Shown here one piece after another: positions 16,103-26,084 of a stretch of 64,000 nt of DNA; position 1 is the stretch's first letter; each line of letters begins with the position of its first letter. The position numbers and the translations under genes were made by a program. The stretch is taken from NCBI RefSeq assembly GCF_014873945.1, contig NZ_JADBEC010000001.1:2088001-2152000 (forward strand), written 5' to 3'. A model generated the notes under the pieces. It was not told the origin of the DNA. It saw only the letters and a list, made by a program, of their open reading frames with translations, and made no database searches. The DNA comes from Rhizobium viscosum. GTDB lineage: Bacteria; Pseudomonadota; Alphaproteobacteria; Rhizobiales; Rhizobiaceae.

Positions 16103-17074
16103 ATGAGCGGCAGCGACAATCCTTATAACGGTTCCTTTGGCAACCAGATGTCGGCAACGGCAAGCTATGGCGCCGTACCTCAGCCTGCGACGGGCGGCGG
16201 CTATATCAAGGACACAACGACGGCGAATTTCACCAAGGACGTTCTGGAGGATTCGCGCAACCAGCCGGTGCTGGTCGATTTCTGGGCACCATGGTGTGGC
16301 CCGTGCAAGCAGCTGACGCCGGTCCTGGAAAAGGTTGTCAATGAAGGTCAAGGCCGCGTCAAGCTGGTCAAGATGAACATCGACGATCATCCCTCGATCG
16401 CCGGCCAGCTCGGTATCCAGTCCATTCCAGCCGTCATCGCCTTCGTCAACGGCCGCCCGGCCGACGGCTTCATGGGCGCGGTGCCCGAAAGCCAGGTTCG
16501 CCAGTTTATTGATCGCCTCGCAGGTCCTGCGGATGCTGACCAGACTGCAGAGATCGAGGCTTATCTGGCGCAGGCTGGCGAATTGCTCGCTGCCGGAAAC
16601 ATCAATGAAGCGGGCCAGCTTTATGGTGCCGTCATGCAGGCCGACCCGGAAAATGCCAAGGCGCTTGCCGGCATGGCTGAATGCCTGATCGCAGCCGACC
16701 AGCACGGTGAGGCCCGCCAGATGCTGAGCGAGCTGCCGGAAGAGCTTGGCAAGGATGCAGGTATCCAGGCGATCCTGAAGAAGCTCGACCAGATCGAAGA
16801 AGCCCGTAAGCTCGGTGATCCCGTCGCCCTGGAGCGCGAGCTGGCGTCGAACCCCGATCATCACGAAGCCCGCCTGAAACTCGCCAAGATCCTCAATGTC
16901 GAAGGCAGGCGCGAGGAGGCGGCCGAACACCTGCTCACCATCATGCGCAAGGATCGTGCCTTCGATGATGACGGTGCGCGTCGCCAGCTTCTGCAGTTCT
17001 TCGAGGTCTGGGGCTTCAAGGACCCGGCGACGGTTTCAGCCCGCCGGAAGCTTTCCTCGATCCTGTTTTCCTGA
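16103..17074 (+). CDS. Thioredoxin-TPR protein (CnoX/YbbN family)
   Basis: A 323-residue cytoplasmic protein with a thioredoxin domain (residues about 35-145) followed by tetratricopeptide-like helices to the C-terminus. The redox motif is intact as WCGPC, with Cys65 and Cys68, unlike E. coli YbbN, which lacks the first cysteine. CnoX proteins work with GroEL or DnaK to protect proteins against over-oxidation. It has an unstructured N-terminal 30 residues. It is followed by a small hairpin at 17089-17110 and the Lon-N domain gene, suggesting a protein quality-control group. Confidence 0.9.
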   Translation: MSGSDNPYNGSFGNQMSATASYGAVPQPATGGGYIKDTTTANFTKDVLEDSRNQPVLVDFWAPWCGPCKQLTPVLEKVVNEGQGRVKLVKMNIDDHPSIAGQLGIQSIPAVIAFVNGRPADGFMGAVPESQVRQFIDRLAGPADADQTAEIEAYLAQAGELLAAGNINEAGQLYGAVMQADPENAKALAGMAECLIAADQHGEARQMLSELPEELGKDAGIQAILKKLDQIEEARKLGDPVALERELASNPDHHEARLKLAKILNVEGRREEAAEHLLTIMRKDRAFDDDGARRQLLQFFEVWGFKDPATVSARRKLSSILFS

Positions 17075-17088
17075 CTTTGCCGCATCCG

Positions 17089-17110
17089 CCCTTGCGTTTT
17101 TACGCAAGGG
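17089..17110. other. Hairpin after the thioredoxin-TPR gene
   Basis: CCCTTGCGT-TTTT-ACGCAAGGG is a perfect 9-bp stem with a four-base loop in the gap after the stop codon. No run of T follows on either strand, so it is not a clear intrinsic terminator; it may be a processing or stabilising structure. Confidence 0.5.
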
Positions 17111-17177
17111 CACCACATTCCTCGTGAGGACGGGCGCCGAAGATGCGCCCGCCGAAAGAGTGCGGGACTAGTTCTTC

Positions 17178-17849
17178 ATGCAAGTCGGCAATGCGAGATA
17201 TCTGAAGCCCGGCGATCTACCGGATGAGATTGCAGTTTTTCCCTTGACCGGTGCGCTTCTCCTGCCCGCCGGACAGTTGCCGCTCAATATCTTCGAGCCG
17301 CGTTATCTTGCGATGTTCGATGCCGCCCTGACCGGAAACCGTCTGATCGGCATGGTGCAGCCGGCACATGGCGAGCATGAAGATAAGACGCATGCTCCCG
17401 AGCTTGCGGCTGTCGGTTGCCTCGGCCGGATTACCTCTTATGCCGAAACCGGTGATGGGCGCTATATTGTCTCGCTGACGGGCGTCTGCCGCTTCCGGCT
17501 GTTGGAGGAGCGATCGCACGGCCAGCCGTTCCGCAGCTTCCGTATCGCGCCGTTCATATCAGATCTTTCTGCGGAGAACGAAGAAGAAGCCGTCGACCGC
17601 GGCGCGCTGCTGACGGCCTTCAAGGCCTATCTCGACGCCAACAAACTCGAGGCGGACTGGGAGAGCGTGGAGCGGGCGAGCAACCTTACCCTCGTCAATT
17701 CGCTCGCCATGATGTCGCCATTCGGCCCCGCCGAAAAGCAGGCGCTGCTCGAAGCGCCCGACCTCAAGACGAGGGCGGAAACCCTGATCGCCATCACCGA
17801 AATCGTGCTAGCCCGCGTCTTCGGCGATTCCGATACCGTGCTGCAGTAG
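17178..17849 (+). CDS. Lon protease N-terminal (substrate-binding) domain protein
   Basis: A 223-residue protein consisting only of the LON substrate-binding domain, with no AAA or protease domain. The typical start of the domain is seen ([26 protein letters not shown]), with a central [18 protein letters not shown] and a helical C-terminal half. Such stand-alone proteins are widespread in alphaproteobacteria and are thought to act as adaptors or substrate-handling proteins. The Shine-Dalgarno sequence is weak. It is followed after eight bases by the Trm112-like gene and likely forms an operon with it. Confidence 0.88.
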   Translation: MQVGNARYLKPGDLPDEIAVFPLTGALLLPAGQLPLNIFEPRYLAMFDAALTGNRLIGMVQPAHGEHEDKTHAPELAAVGCLGRITSYAETGDGRYIVSLTGVCRFRLLEERSHGQPFRSFRIAPFISDLSAENEEEAVDRGALLTAFKAYLDANKLEADWESVERASNLTLVNSLAMMSPFGPAEKQALLEAPDLKTRAETLIAITEIVLARVFGDSDTVLQ

Positions 17850-17857
17850 AGGGCGCG

Positions 17858-18046
17858 ATGGACGAAAAACTCAGTCGGGTGGATCCCAAACTTCTCGAAC
17901 TCCTCGTCTGCCCGCTCACCAAGGGGCGGCTTTCTTATGATCGCGAGCATAACGAGCTGGTCTCGGAAAAGGCCCGTCTTGCCTATCCGATCAGGGACGG
18001 CATTCCGATCATGCTGGTTTCGGAAGCCAGAAGCCTCGAAGACTAA
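17858..18046 (+). CDS. Trm112/UPF0434 family protein
   Basis: A 62-residue Trm112-like protein. In other organisms these zinc-ribbon proteins activate methyltransferases. Here the first Cys-Pro is present ([14 protein letters not shown]) but the second cysteine of the usual CPxCxG motif is replaced by Thr-Lys, so classical zinc binding is doubtful. The C-terminal [17 protein letters not shown] is typical of the family. It lies eight bases downstream of the Lon-N domain gene and converges on the UbiH-type gene, whose stop is only about ten bases away. Confidence 0.9.
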   Translation: MDEKLSRVDPKLLELLVCPLTKGRLSYDREHNELVSEKARLAYPIRDGIPIMLVSEARSLED

Positions 18047-18055
18047 GCTTTAGCT

Positions 18056-19270
18056 CTAAATCGCCTCACCTGCGAGCAGCCTCGGATTGTCCTTGGCAGT
18101 CGTTCCTGCCGCCTGGCCGATGAAGAAGGATTTCAGGCCGGGCAGGCGATCGACGATGCCGAGGCCGAAGTCGCGGGCGATGCGGATCGGCGCCATGTCA
18201 TTGGAAAACAGCCGGTTCAACACATCTGTCGTGACGCCCATGCGGAAAGTGTCGAACCGGCGCCAGCTCTGGTAGCGCTCCAGGATGTTGATGGCGCCGA
18301 TATCGAGCCCAAGGCGATCGGCTTCCACGATGGTTTCGGCAAGGGCGGCTACGTCCTTGAAGCCGAGATTGAGGCCCTGGCCGGAGATCGGGTGAATGCC
18401 GTGTGCGGCATCACCGGCCAGCGCAAAGCGCGGTGCGACGAAGGAGCGGGCGAGTGTGAGACCGAGCGGGAAGGCGCGCTTGTCGCCTACCACCTTGAGA
18501 GCGCCGAGTTTGTGGCCGAAGCGGCGTTCCAGTTCCTCCTCGAAAACCAGATCGTCGGCTGCAACAAGGCGGTTTGCGTCATTTGTCCGCTCGGTCCAGA
18601 CCAGGGACGAACGGTTGTTTCGCAGTGGCAGGATGGCAAAGGGGCCGGATGGAAGGAAATGTTCTTCGGCGCAGCCGTGGTGCGGACGCTCGTGCTCGAC
18701 GGTGGTGACGATGCCGGACTGGCCGTAGTCCCAGGTGACGGTCTTGATGCCGGCAAAATCGCGCAGTCTGGAGCGTACGCCATCGCAGGCGACCAGCAGG
18801 CGCGATTGCAGCGCGCTGCCGTCGGACAGGTTGATCTCGATATCGGTATCGCCCGTCTTCAGGCCGGTGGCGCTGAGGCCATGGCGAATTTCGATGCCGA
18901 GCCGCTCGCAGGCGCCCCGCAGCGCGCCGACCATAACGACATTTGGGATCATATGGGCAAATGGCCGGCCATCGGCGACTTCGCCGTCGAAGGTCAGGAA
19001 GATCGGGCGAACAGGATCGGACATCTTGGAATCGGTCACGATCATCTTGGTGATCGGCTGAGCCTCCGGCTCGATCTCGTCCCAGATGCCAAAGATTTCG
19101 AGCATCTTTGTCGCGGCCGCGATAATGGCGGAAGCGCGCATATCTTTCTTCCAGGCATGTTCGGGAGCGGCCTCGACGACAGCGACAGCGAGATGCGGCG
19201 CCGCCTGCTTGACCGCCACGGCCACGGACAGGCCGACATAACCTCCGCCCACAACCAGCATGTCCAGCAT
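18056..19270 (-). CDS. FAD-dependent UbiH/COQ6-family hydroxylase
   Basis: A 404-residue flavin monooxygenase of the UbiH/UbiF/COQ6 family, which hydroxylates the ubiquinone ring during biosynthesis. Motifs seen are the N-terminal dinucleotide-binding VVGGGYVGLSVAVA, the DG motif in VACDGVRSRLRDFAG near residue 165, and the second FAD motif ALAGDAAHGIHPISGQGLNLGF near residue 290. It is divergent from tesB, with 84 bases between the starts. Which ring position it hydroxylates cannot be decided here; alphaproteobacteria often use broad-specificity UbiL/UbiM types. Confidence 0.88.
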   Translation of the reverse strand: MLDMLVVGGGYVGLSVAVAVKQAAPHLAVAVVEAAPEHAWKKDMRASAIIAAATKMLEIFGIWDEIEPEAQPITKMIVTDSKMSDPVRPIFLTFDGEVADGRPFAHMIPNVVMVGALRGACERLGIEIRHGLSATGLKTGDTDIEINLSDGSALQSRLLVACDGVRSRLRDFAGIKTVTWDYGQSGIVTTVEHERPHHGCAEEHFLPSGPFAILPLRNNRSSLVWTERTNDANRLVAADDLVFEEELERRFGHKLGALKVVGDKRAFPLGLTLARSFVAPRFALAGDAAHGIHPISGQGLNLGFKDVAALAETIVEADRLGLDIGAINILERYQSWRRFDTFRMGVTTDVLNRLFSNDMAPIRIARDFGLGIVDRLPGLKSFFIGQAAGTTAKDNPRLLAGEAI

Positions 19271-19354
19271 AGCCCGCTCCTCTTACTTTCTACGATCAGA
19301 TGCGATCTATATAGATCATCAGGTTACCACTTCCTACCGCCGGGAGCCGAACAA

Positions 19355-20239
19355 ATGACGGAACAAACGGATAAGCCGACCGCCATGGAAACGTTGATTT
19401 CGACGCTCGATATCGAGCCGATCGAGGTCGATATCTTTCGTGGCCGCAGTCCGCAGGTCGGCTGGCAGCGAGTGTTCGGCGGACAAGTGATCGCGCAGGC
19501 GTTGATGGCGGCGCAGCGCACGGTGGCGGACGATCGCTTCATTCACTCCCTGCACGCCTATTTCATGCGCCCCGGCGATCCCTCGGTGCCGATCATCTAT
19601 CAGGTCGAGCGCATCCGGGACGGGTCAAGCTTCAACACACGCCGGGCCGTCGCGATCCAGCACGGCAAGGCGATCTTCGCGCTCTCGGCCTCGTTCCAGG
19701 TGGAGGAGCCGGGATTCGACCACCAGATCTCCATGCCGCCGGTGCCGATGCCGGAAACGTTGCTCGGCGAACAGCAGATCAAGGAACAGTATCTCGCTCA
19801 TGCTCCGGCGGCTGTGCGCAAATATTGGGAGCGCGAGAGGCCGATCGAAATCCGGCCTGTCTCGCTCAAGCACTATTTTACGAGCGAGAAGCTTGAACCA
19901 CGGCAGGATGTCTGGGTTCGTGCTGCCGGTCCCGTGCCGGACAGCAGGCTCTATCAGGCCGCCGTCCTTGCCTATCTCTCGGACATGACGCTGCTTGATG
20001 CATCGCTGCATGCCCACGGAACGTCCATCTTCGACCAGAACCTGCAGGTCGCAAGTCTCGACCATGCCATGTGGTTCCACCGTCCCGACAAGCTCGGTGA
20101 CTGGCTGCTCTATACGCAGGACAGTCCGTCGGCTTCGGGCGCCCGGGGATTGACCCGTGGTAGCCTGTTTACCCGATCCGGTGTCCTGATCGCGTCGGTG
20201 GCGCAGGAGGGCCTGATTCGGAAAAAGGCAAATGAATAA
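19355..20239 (+). CDS. tesB: Acyl-CoA thioesterase II
   Basis: A 294-residue double-hotdog thioesterase that hydrolyses medium- and long-chain acyl-CoA. The N-terminal hotdog has GWQRVFGGQVIAQAL and HSLHAYFMRPGD, and the C-terminal one has the aspartate region LSDMTLLDASLHAHG followed by LDHAMWFHRP and GLTRGSLFTRSG. I choose the ATG at 19355, with GGGAG upstream; a much longer in-frame extension runs antisense through the UbiH-type gene and is not coding. It ends where the glnK control region begins; the last base of its stop overlaps an inverted repeat at 20239-20272. Confidence 0.93.
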   Translation: MTEQTDKPTAMETLISTLDIEPIEVDIFRGRSPQVGWQRVFGGQVIAQALMAAQRTVADDRFIHSLHAYFMRPGDPSVPIIYQVERIRDGSSFNTRRAVAIQHGKAIFALSASFQVEEPGFDHQISMPPVPMPETLLGEQQIKEQYLAHAPAAVRKYWERERPIEIRPVSLKHYFTSEKLEPRQDVWVRAAGPVPDSRLYQAAVLAYLSDMTLLDASLHAHGTSIFDQNLQVASLDHAMWFHRPDKLGDWLLYTQDSPSASGARGLTRGSLFTRSGVLIASVAQEGLIRKKANE

Positions 20240-20280
20240 ATAATGTGCATATTTATAAATTTGCGCATTATTTGTGCGCT
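20239..20280. promoter_or_regulatory. Inverted repeats upstream of glnK, possible NtrC enhancer
   Basis: Two overlapping dyads are visible. AATAATGTGC and GCGCATTATT (20239-20272) are 9/10 complementary with a 14-base AT spacer. GCGCA-TTATTTG-TGCGC (20263-20279) is a perfect dyad of 17 bases, the same overall size as NtrC sites (TGCAC-N7-GTGCA), though the half-sites differ. They lie about 85-125 bases before the sigma-54 promoter, as expected for an enhancer. The assignment to NtrC is inference. Confidence 0.45.
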
Positions 20281-20361
20281 TATTGGCCCATCATTTGCCT
20301 GTTTATTGGCGTCTTCAATTATAGCCTTTATATTTCAATAACTTATTGGCCGTCACGAATC

Positions 20362-20377
20362 TGGCACGTCCTTTGAA
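20362..20377 (+). promoter_or_regulatory. Putative sigma-54 promoter of glnK-amtB
   Basis: TGGCACG-TCCT-TTGAA fits the sigma-54 (RpoN) consensus TGGCACG-N4-TTGCA. The invariant GG at -24 is present and, ten bases on, GA stands in place of the usual GC at -12. It lies about 87 bases before the glnK start. glnK-amtB operons are RpoN/NtrC-controlled in many proteobacteria, so location and sequence agree. Confidence 0.7.
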
Positions 20378-20445
20378 TGTCTATCGCCGGTCGCTGGTCA
20401 GGAAACCGTCAGCGGCAAGGAGAGTCGGCTCCGCGCCGAGGATAA

Positions 20446-20802
<357 letters not shown>

Positions 20803-20830
20803 AGAACGGCAGATCAAGGAGCCATTTCCA

Positions 20831-22255
20831 ATGTCAATTTCGAAGTTTTCCTCCAACATCGCACGGGTAGGCGCCCTTTCGGCTGCCCTCCTGGCGCCGG
20901 CCGTCGCTTTCGCGCAGGAAGCAGCCCCGGCCGCTGCAGCTGCCGCTGCGCCTGCCTTCACCATGGACAAGGGTGACAATACCTGGATGCTCGTCTCCTC
21001 GGCGCTCGTCCTCCTGATGACGATCCCGGGCCTGGCGCTGTTCTACGGCGGCCTCGTGCGTGCCAAGAACATGCTCTCCGTTCTGATGCAGGTCTTCATG
21101 ATCACTGCCGTCGTGGCGCTGATCTGGGTGACGTACGGCTATTCGCTCGCCTTCACCGATGGCGGCTCGCTGAACAGCTTCGTCGGCGGCTTCTCCAAGG
21201 CGTTCCTCGCCGGGGTTAACACCTCGTCGCTCGCAGAAACCTTCTCGAAGGGCGTCGCCATCCCTGAATATACCTTTATTGTATTCCAGATGACCTTCGC
21301 CTGCATCACGCCCGGCCTGATCGTCGGTGCATTCGCCGAGCGCATCAAATTCTCGGCCGTCATGCTCTTCGTCGTGCTCTGGGTTACCTTCATCTACTTC
21401 CCGATGGCGCACATGGTCTGGTTCTGGGGCGGTCCGAGCTCCTACACCTCGCCGGCCGGTCTGATCTTCTCCTATGGTGCAATCGATTTTGCCGGCGGCA
21501 CGGTCGTTCACATCAATGCCGGTATCGCTGGCCTCGTCGGCGCCATCATGCTCGGCAAGCGCACCGGCTATAAGAAGGAGATCATGGCTCCGCACTCGAT
21601 GACGCTCACCATGGTCGGCGCATCGCTGCTCTGGGTCGGCTGGTTCGGCTTCAACGCCGGCTCCAACCTCGAAGCCAATGCCTATGCATCGCTCGCCATG
21701 ATCAACACCTTCGTCGCGACGGCCGCTGCCGCCGTGTCCTGGTGCATCGTCGAAAGCTTCGCTCGCGGCAAGGCTTCCATGCTCGGCGGCGCTTCCGGCG
21801 CTGTCGCCGGCCTCGTCGCTGTCACCCCGGCGGCAGGCTTTGCCGGCCCGATGGGGTCGATCGTCCTCGGTCTCATCGTCTCGCCGGTCTGCTACTTCTT
21901 CGTCGACGTCGTGAAGAACAAGTTCAACTATGACGACAGCCTTGACGTCTTCGGTGTCCATTGCATCGGCGGCATCGTCGGCGCTCTCGGTACCGGCATC
22001 CTCGTCAACCCGGCCCTCGGCGGCGCCGGTATCGTCGACTACTCGACGGCCGATTTCGCTGCCTCCTACGCCGGCACGGCAACGCAGGTCCTGGCCCAGG
22101 CCAAGGGTGTGCTCACGACGCTGCTGTGGTCGGGCATCGGCTCGGCGATCCTCTACAAGATCGTCGATGTCATCATCGGCCTGCGCGTTTCGGTCGAAGC
22201 CGAGCGCGAAGGGCTCGACCTCGCAACGCACGGCGAAGCCGCCTACCACTCGTAA
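20831..22255 (+). CDS. amtB: Ammonium transporter
   Basis: A 474-residue inner-membrane Amt/Rh-family channel with a signal peptide (about residues 1-29, ending AVAFA) and eleven membrane spans. The paired pore histidines are recognisable in AHMVWFWGG and in DVFGVHCIGGIVGALGTG. The Ala-rich segment after the signal precedes the first periplasmic stretch. The start at 20831 has AAGGAG upstream; the reading frame is open further up only because it overlaps glnK. It is co-transcribed with glnK, which regulates it directly, and ends before a strong terminator at 22333. Confidence 0.96.
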   Translation: MSISKFSSNIARVGALSAALLAPAVAFAQEAAPAAAAAAAPAFTMDKGDNTWMLVSSALVLLMTIPGLALFYGGLVRAKNMLSVLMQVFMITAVVALIWVTYGYSLAFTDGGSLNSFVGGFSKAFLAGVNTSSLAETFSKGVAIPEYTFIVFQMTFACITPGLIVGAFAERIKFSAVMLFVVLWVTFIYFPMAHMVWFWGGPSSYTSPAGLIFSYGAIDFAGGTVVHINAGIAGLVGAIMLGKRTGYKKEIMAPHSMTLTMVGASLLWVGWFGFNAGSNLEANAYASLAMINTFVATAAAAVSWCIVESFARGKASMLGGASGAVAGLVAVTPAAGFAGPMGSIVLGLIVSPVCYFFVDVVKNKFNYDDSLDVFGVHCIGGIVGALGTGILVNPALGGAGIVDYSTADFAASYAGTATQVLAQAKGVLTTLLWSGIGSAILYKIVDVIIGLRVSVEAEREGLDLATHGEAAYHS

Positions 22256-22332
22256 TCGCAGGATTTGCGGCGCCCGGCACAAGGGCGCCGCCGAACAGCC
22301 CGTCGCGGCCTATCTAACCATAAGCCGCTCTT

Positions 22333-22371
22333 GGCCCGGACCTCTCAAGGTCCGGGCCCTTTTCTTTTTAG
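22333..22371 (+). terminator. Intrinsic terminator of glnK-amtB
   Basis: A perfect 11-bp stem (GGCCCGGACCT / AGGTCCGGGCC, loop CTCA) is followed by CCTTTTCTTTTT. It lies about 78 bases after the amtB stop and before ftsK, so it ends the nitrogen operon. Confidence 0.9.
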
Positions 22372-22493
22372 CGATCCGGCATATGCATGGTTAACATCGC
22401 TTTAACCCTACTTTGATTAGGTAGAGCGGACGCATTTGGCGCGACGAAGCATTGGCGATTCGCGTGCCCCCAGGCATTGGACGGGTTTGACAT

Positions 22494-25166
22494 ATGGCAA
22501 GAAGCACGTCGCCGGCGATGGACGGCCGTCCTGACCGGTTCTCCTTCTCGGCATTCATGCTGCGACAGATCCAGGCTCTTGCCGGCTTTGCGGTCTTCCT
22601 GGTCTTGGCGCTCGCGGTTGCGGCGCTTGCGACATGGAACGTCACCGATCCCAGCTATTCCTATGCCACCGGCAACCTGCCGACCAACATTCTCGGTTAT
22701 AGCGGAGCTGCCTTTGCAGATGTCGCCATGCAGTTCCTGGGGCTCGCCAGTGTCGTTTCGATGCTGCCGATCGTGGCCTGGGCGCTGGCGCTGATTTCCG
22801 GCCGTCGCATCAGCCGCATTCCGGCGCGCGCCGGCGCCTGGCTCGTAGGCACCATACTTTCCTCCGCCGTCATCGGCTGTTTCCCACCACCGCTCACCTG
22901 GCCGATTCCGAACGGCATCGGCGGTGTTATCGGCGACATGATCCTGCGTTTTCCGGCACTCTTCGTCGGCGCCTATCCGACCGGTGTCTTCGCCACCGCC
23001 GTCGGCTGCATCTTCTCTGTCCCGACCGCGTGGATGATGCTCTTTGCGGCCGGCATCGTCGGCCGCAGCGAGCTCGATGAAGAGGAGGACGAAGAAGAGG
23101 ATTATGTCGATACGCGCAGCAAGGTGCGTGTCGTTGGCGATGAGGACGATGAGGACGACGGGTCCCGCTGGATGGCCTTTAGCGGTGCCATGACACACGC
23201 GTGGTATATGAACCAGGCGCGTTTCCGACGGCTTTTCGGCATGGGACCGCGCAAGCGCCGTCAGGGCGATTTCGAATCACCCTATGACTTCAACGATGAC
23301 GAATTCGGTACGCTGAACGAGCCGGTGCGCGCCAAGCCCGCAGCGCGTGGCGAACGCATGGATCCCTCCATGGAGCCGCGTGGCCTATCGAGCCGTCGGG
23401 TCGTTTCGGCGCCTTCCATCTCGCTCAACGACGAGGACGAGGATGACGATCCGCCGTTCGATACCGACTTGCCTCCGCGTCCGGCCGATATCCTGCCCGA
23501 TGACGATGATGACGACTGGATGATCCGCGCGCCGGCCAAATCGGCCGGTAAACCCGAGCCGCGCGTCATTCCCGCTTCATCTCGTCCGAAGCCCGGCGCC
23601 CGCGTCGAACGCGAGGCGCAAGGCTCGTTCATCCGGCCGGAGGGCTTCCAGCTTCCCTCCATGCATCTGCTTGCGGAGCCGAAGAACGTGGTGCGCGATT
23701 CCACACTCTCGGCCGATGCGCTGGAGCAGAATGCCCGCATGCTGGAAGGCGTGCTCGAGGATTTCGGCGTCAAGGGCGAGATCATCCATGTCCGCCCTGG
23801 TCCTGTCGTCACACTCTATGAACTGGAGCCGGCACCCGGCATCAAGTCGTCCCGCGTCATCGGCCTTGCCGACGACATCGCCCGCTCGATGAGTGCGATT
23901 GCCGCCCGCGTTGCCGTCGTGCCGGGCCGCAATGCGATCGGTATCGAGCTGCCGAACCAGACGCGCGAGACCGTCTATCTGCGCGAGCTCATTGCCTCGC
24001 GTGATTTCGAAAGCTCCAAGGCGAAGCTTGCCATGGCGCTCGGCAAGACGATCGGCGGCGAGGCCGTGATCGCCGATCTCGCGAAAATGCCGCATCTGCT
24101 CGTTGCCGGTACCACCGGTTCGGGTAAGTCCGTCGCCATCAACACGATGATCCTGTCGCTGCTCTATCGCATGACTCCGGAGCAGTGCCGCCTTATCATG
24201 ATCGATCCGAAAATGCTGGAACTCTCCGTTTATGACGGTATTCCGCATCTTCTCTCCCCTGTCGTCACCGATCCGAAGAAGGCCGTCGTCGCGCTCAAAT
24301 GGACCGTCCGCGAGATGGAAGAGCGTTACAAGAAGATGTCGAAGATCGGTGTTCGCAACATCGATGGCTTCAACACGCGTGTCGAGCAGGCGCTTGCCAA
24401 GGGCGATACGATCTCACGCACGGTGCAGACCGGCTTCGACCGGCAGACCGGCGAAGCGGTCTATGAGACCGAGGAATTCGATCTGCAGCCGATGCCCTAT
24501 ATCGTCGTCATCATCGATGAAATGGCCGACCTGATGATGGTAGCCGGCAAGGATATCGAAGGCGCCGTGCAGCGTCTCGCGCAGATGGCGCGTGCGGCCG
24601 GCATCCATGTCATCATGGCAACGCAGCGTCCGTCGGTCGACGTCATCACCGGCACGATCAAGGCGAACTTCCCGACCCGCATCTCTTTCCAGGTCACGTC
24701 CAAGATCGACAGCCGCACGATCCTTGGCGAGCAGGGCGCTGAACAACTGCTTGGCATGGGCGACATGCTCTATATGGCCGGCGGCGGCCGCATCCAGCGC
24801 GTCCACGGTCCGTTCGTATCCGACGTTGAGGTCGAAGAGATCGTCTCCTATCTCAAGACGCAGGGCTCGCCGCAATATCTCGATGCTATCACTGCCGATG
24901 ACGACGAGGATGGTGACTATGGTGGCGGTCCGGCCGGCACGGCAAATCTCGCCGATTCGGAAGATCCCTATGATCAGGCCGTTGCCATCGTGCTGCGCGA
25001 CGGAAAGGCCTCCACTTCCTATGTTCAGCGCAGGCTCGGCATCGGTTATAATCGTGCGGCATCGCTGATCGAACGCATGGAGCAGGAGGGCATCATCGGA
25101 CCGGCCAACCATGCCGGCAAACGCGAAATTCTCGTGCCGACGGACGGGGATATTCTCGACCGCTGA
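22494..25166 (+). CDS. ftsK: DNA translocase FtsK
   Basis: An 890-residue septal DNA pump that clears and aligns the chromosome terminus at division. The N-terminal 200 residues have four membrane spans; an acidic linker rich in Asp and Glu covers about residues 195-380. The motor has Walker A GTTGSGKS near residue 538 and Walker B in [16 protein letters not shown]-terminal gamma domain (from about residue 825, [20 protein letters not shown]) is the winged helix that reads polarity sequences and activates XerCD. Length is normal for the alphaproteobacterial form. It is followed after 135 bases by lolA. Confidence 0.96.
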   Translation: MARSTSPAMDGRPDRFSFSAFMLRQIQALAGFAVFLVLALAVAALATWNVTDPSYSYATGNLPTNILGYSGAAFADVAMQFLGLASVVSMLPIVAWALALISGRRISRIPARAGAWLVGTILSSAVIGCFPPPLTWPIPNGIGGVIGDMILRFPALFVGAYPTGVFATAVGCIFSVPTAWMMLFAAGIVGRSELDEEEDEEEDYVDTRSKVRVVGDEDDEDDGSRWMAFSGAMTHAWYMNQARFRRLFGMGPRKRRQGDFESPYDFNDDEFGTLNEPVRAKPAARGERMDPSMEPRGLSSRRVVSAPSISLNDEDEDDDPPFDTDLPPRPADILPDDDDDDWMIRAPAKSAGKPEPRVIPASSRPKPGARVEREAQGSFIRPEGFQLPSMHLLAEPKNVVRDSTLSADALEQNARMLEGVLEDFGVKGEIIHVRPGPVVTLYELEPAPGIKSSRVIGLADDIARSMSAIAARVAVVPGRNAIGIELPNQTRETVYLRELIASRDFESSKAKLAMALGKTIGGEAVIADLAKMPHLLVAGTTGSGKSVAINTMILSLLYRMTPEQCRLIMIDPKMLELSVYDGIPHLLSPVVTDPKKAVVALKWTVREMEERYKKMSKIGVRNIDGFNTRVEQALAKGDTISRTVQTGFDRQTGEAVYETEEFDLQPMPYIVVIIDEMADLMMVAGKDIEGAVQRLAQMARAAGIHVIMATQRPSVDVITGTIKANFPTRISFQVTSKIDSRTILGEQGAEQLLGMGDMLYMAGGGRIQRVHGPFVSDVEVEEIVSYLKTQGSPQYLDAITADDDEDGDYGGGPAGTANLADSEDPYDQAVAIVLRDGKASTSYVQRRLGIGYNRAASLIERMEQEGIIGPANHAGKREILVPTDGDILDR

Positions 25167-25301
25167 TACAGGAAAATTTTGCAGCCCAGCCCAGCCGTTG
25201 GAAACCTCGGGGCATGTAATCCGTTACCTTTCACCGGGCGATCACGGCGCCTTGAAGACGCCGCCTTTCGGCGGCATGCAGATCGCATACAGGAGGTTCA
25301 C

Positions 25302-25985
25302 ATGACCAACTCCGCATCCATCTTTTCCGGCCTGCCGGTAAGCCGCCGCGCCGTCCTTGGTGTCTTTGCTGCTGCGGCCGTTGCAAACGCCGTTCCGTTT
25401 CCCGCTCTCGCTCAGGTCGCACAGGCGGCAGCACCTGCTGCCAACAACGCTACGGCACAGGCGATTGCCGATCATTTCTCCGGCGTCGCCACCATGCAGG
25501 GCGAGTTCGTGCAGTTTGGCCCTCGTGGCGAGCAGACCGGGGGCAAGTTCTTCATCGAGCGTCCCGGCAAGCTGCGCTTCAACTATGACGATCCGTCGCC
25601 GATGCGCGTCATTGCCGACGGCAGGAATGTCGCGATCGGCAACATTAAGCTGAAGACCTGGGATCTCTATCCGCTTTCCAAGACGCCGCTCAGCCTGCTG
25701 CTTGCGCCGCGTATCGACCTTTCCGCCGGCATGGTGAAGGGCGTGAAGCAAGAGTCCGATCTGACGACGATCTCGCTCGGCAACAATACGGTGTTCGGCA
25801 ATTCGACGATCACGATGATGTTCGACCCGAAGACCTATGACCTGCGCCAGTGGACGATCACCGACAACCAGGGCAAGGACACGTCGGTGATGATCTTCAA
25901 CGTGAAGACCGGCGTTGCTTTCGACGAGCGCGTATTCCGCGTGCCCTACGAGGATATCAAGGGCACCTCGGCAAACCGCGACTGA
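25302..25985 (+). CDS. lolA: LolA-type outer-membrane lipoprotein carrier protein
   Basis: A 227-residue periplasmic carrier that shuttles lipoproteins from the inner to the outer membrane. I choose the ATG at 25302 because AGGAGG stands just upstream; the frame is open further up without reason. The export signal has a twin-arginine look (SRRAVLG, then a hydrophobic stretch and an AxA site near residue 40). The mature domain shows the LolA pattern: MQGEFVQFGPRGEQTGGKF, RPGKLRFNYDDPSPMRVIADG and a C-terminal LRQWTITDNQG. The order ftsK-lolA matches many alphaproteobacteria. Confidence 0.88.
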   Translation: MTNSASIFSGLPVSRRAVLGVFAAAAVANAVPFPALAQVAQAAAPAANNATAQAIADHFSGVATMQGEFVQFGPRGEQTGGKFFIERPGKLRFNYDDPSPMRVIADGRNVAIGNIKLKTWDLYPLSKTPLSLLLAPRIDLSAGMVKGVKQESDLTTISLGNNTVFGNSTITMMFDPKTYDLRQWTITDNQGKDTSVMIFNVKTGVAFDERVFRVPYEDIKGTSANRD

Positions 25986-26084
25986 TGCTTTTCGGTTGAT
26001 CGCCGGCCGCTTTTACCTGCGAGCGGTTTTCTCGCCGACGCCTTTGCTCTAAAGCCTTTTCAGAGGGATCTGAAAGGGCAGGGC

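Noticed and set aside
18392..19354. A long N-terminal extension of TesB
   Set aside because: It runs antisense through the UbiH-type gene; the ATG at 19355 has a proper ribosome binding site and gives the normal length.
20834..22282. A 482-codon open frame opposite amtB
   Set aside because: Asp- and Arg-rich low-complexity product typical of antisense to a membrane protein gene.
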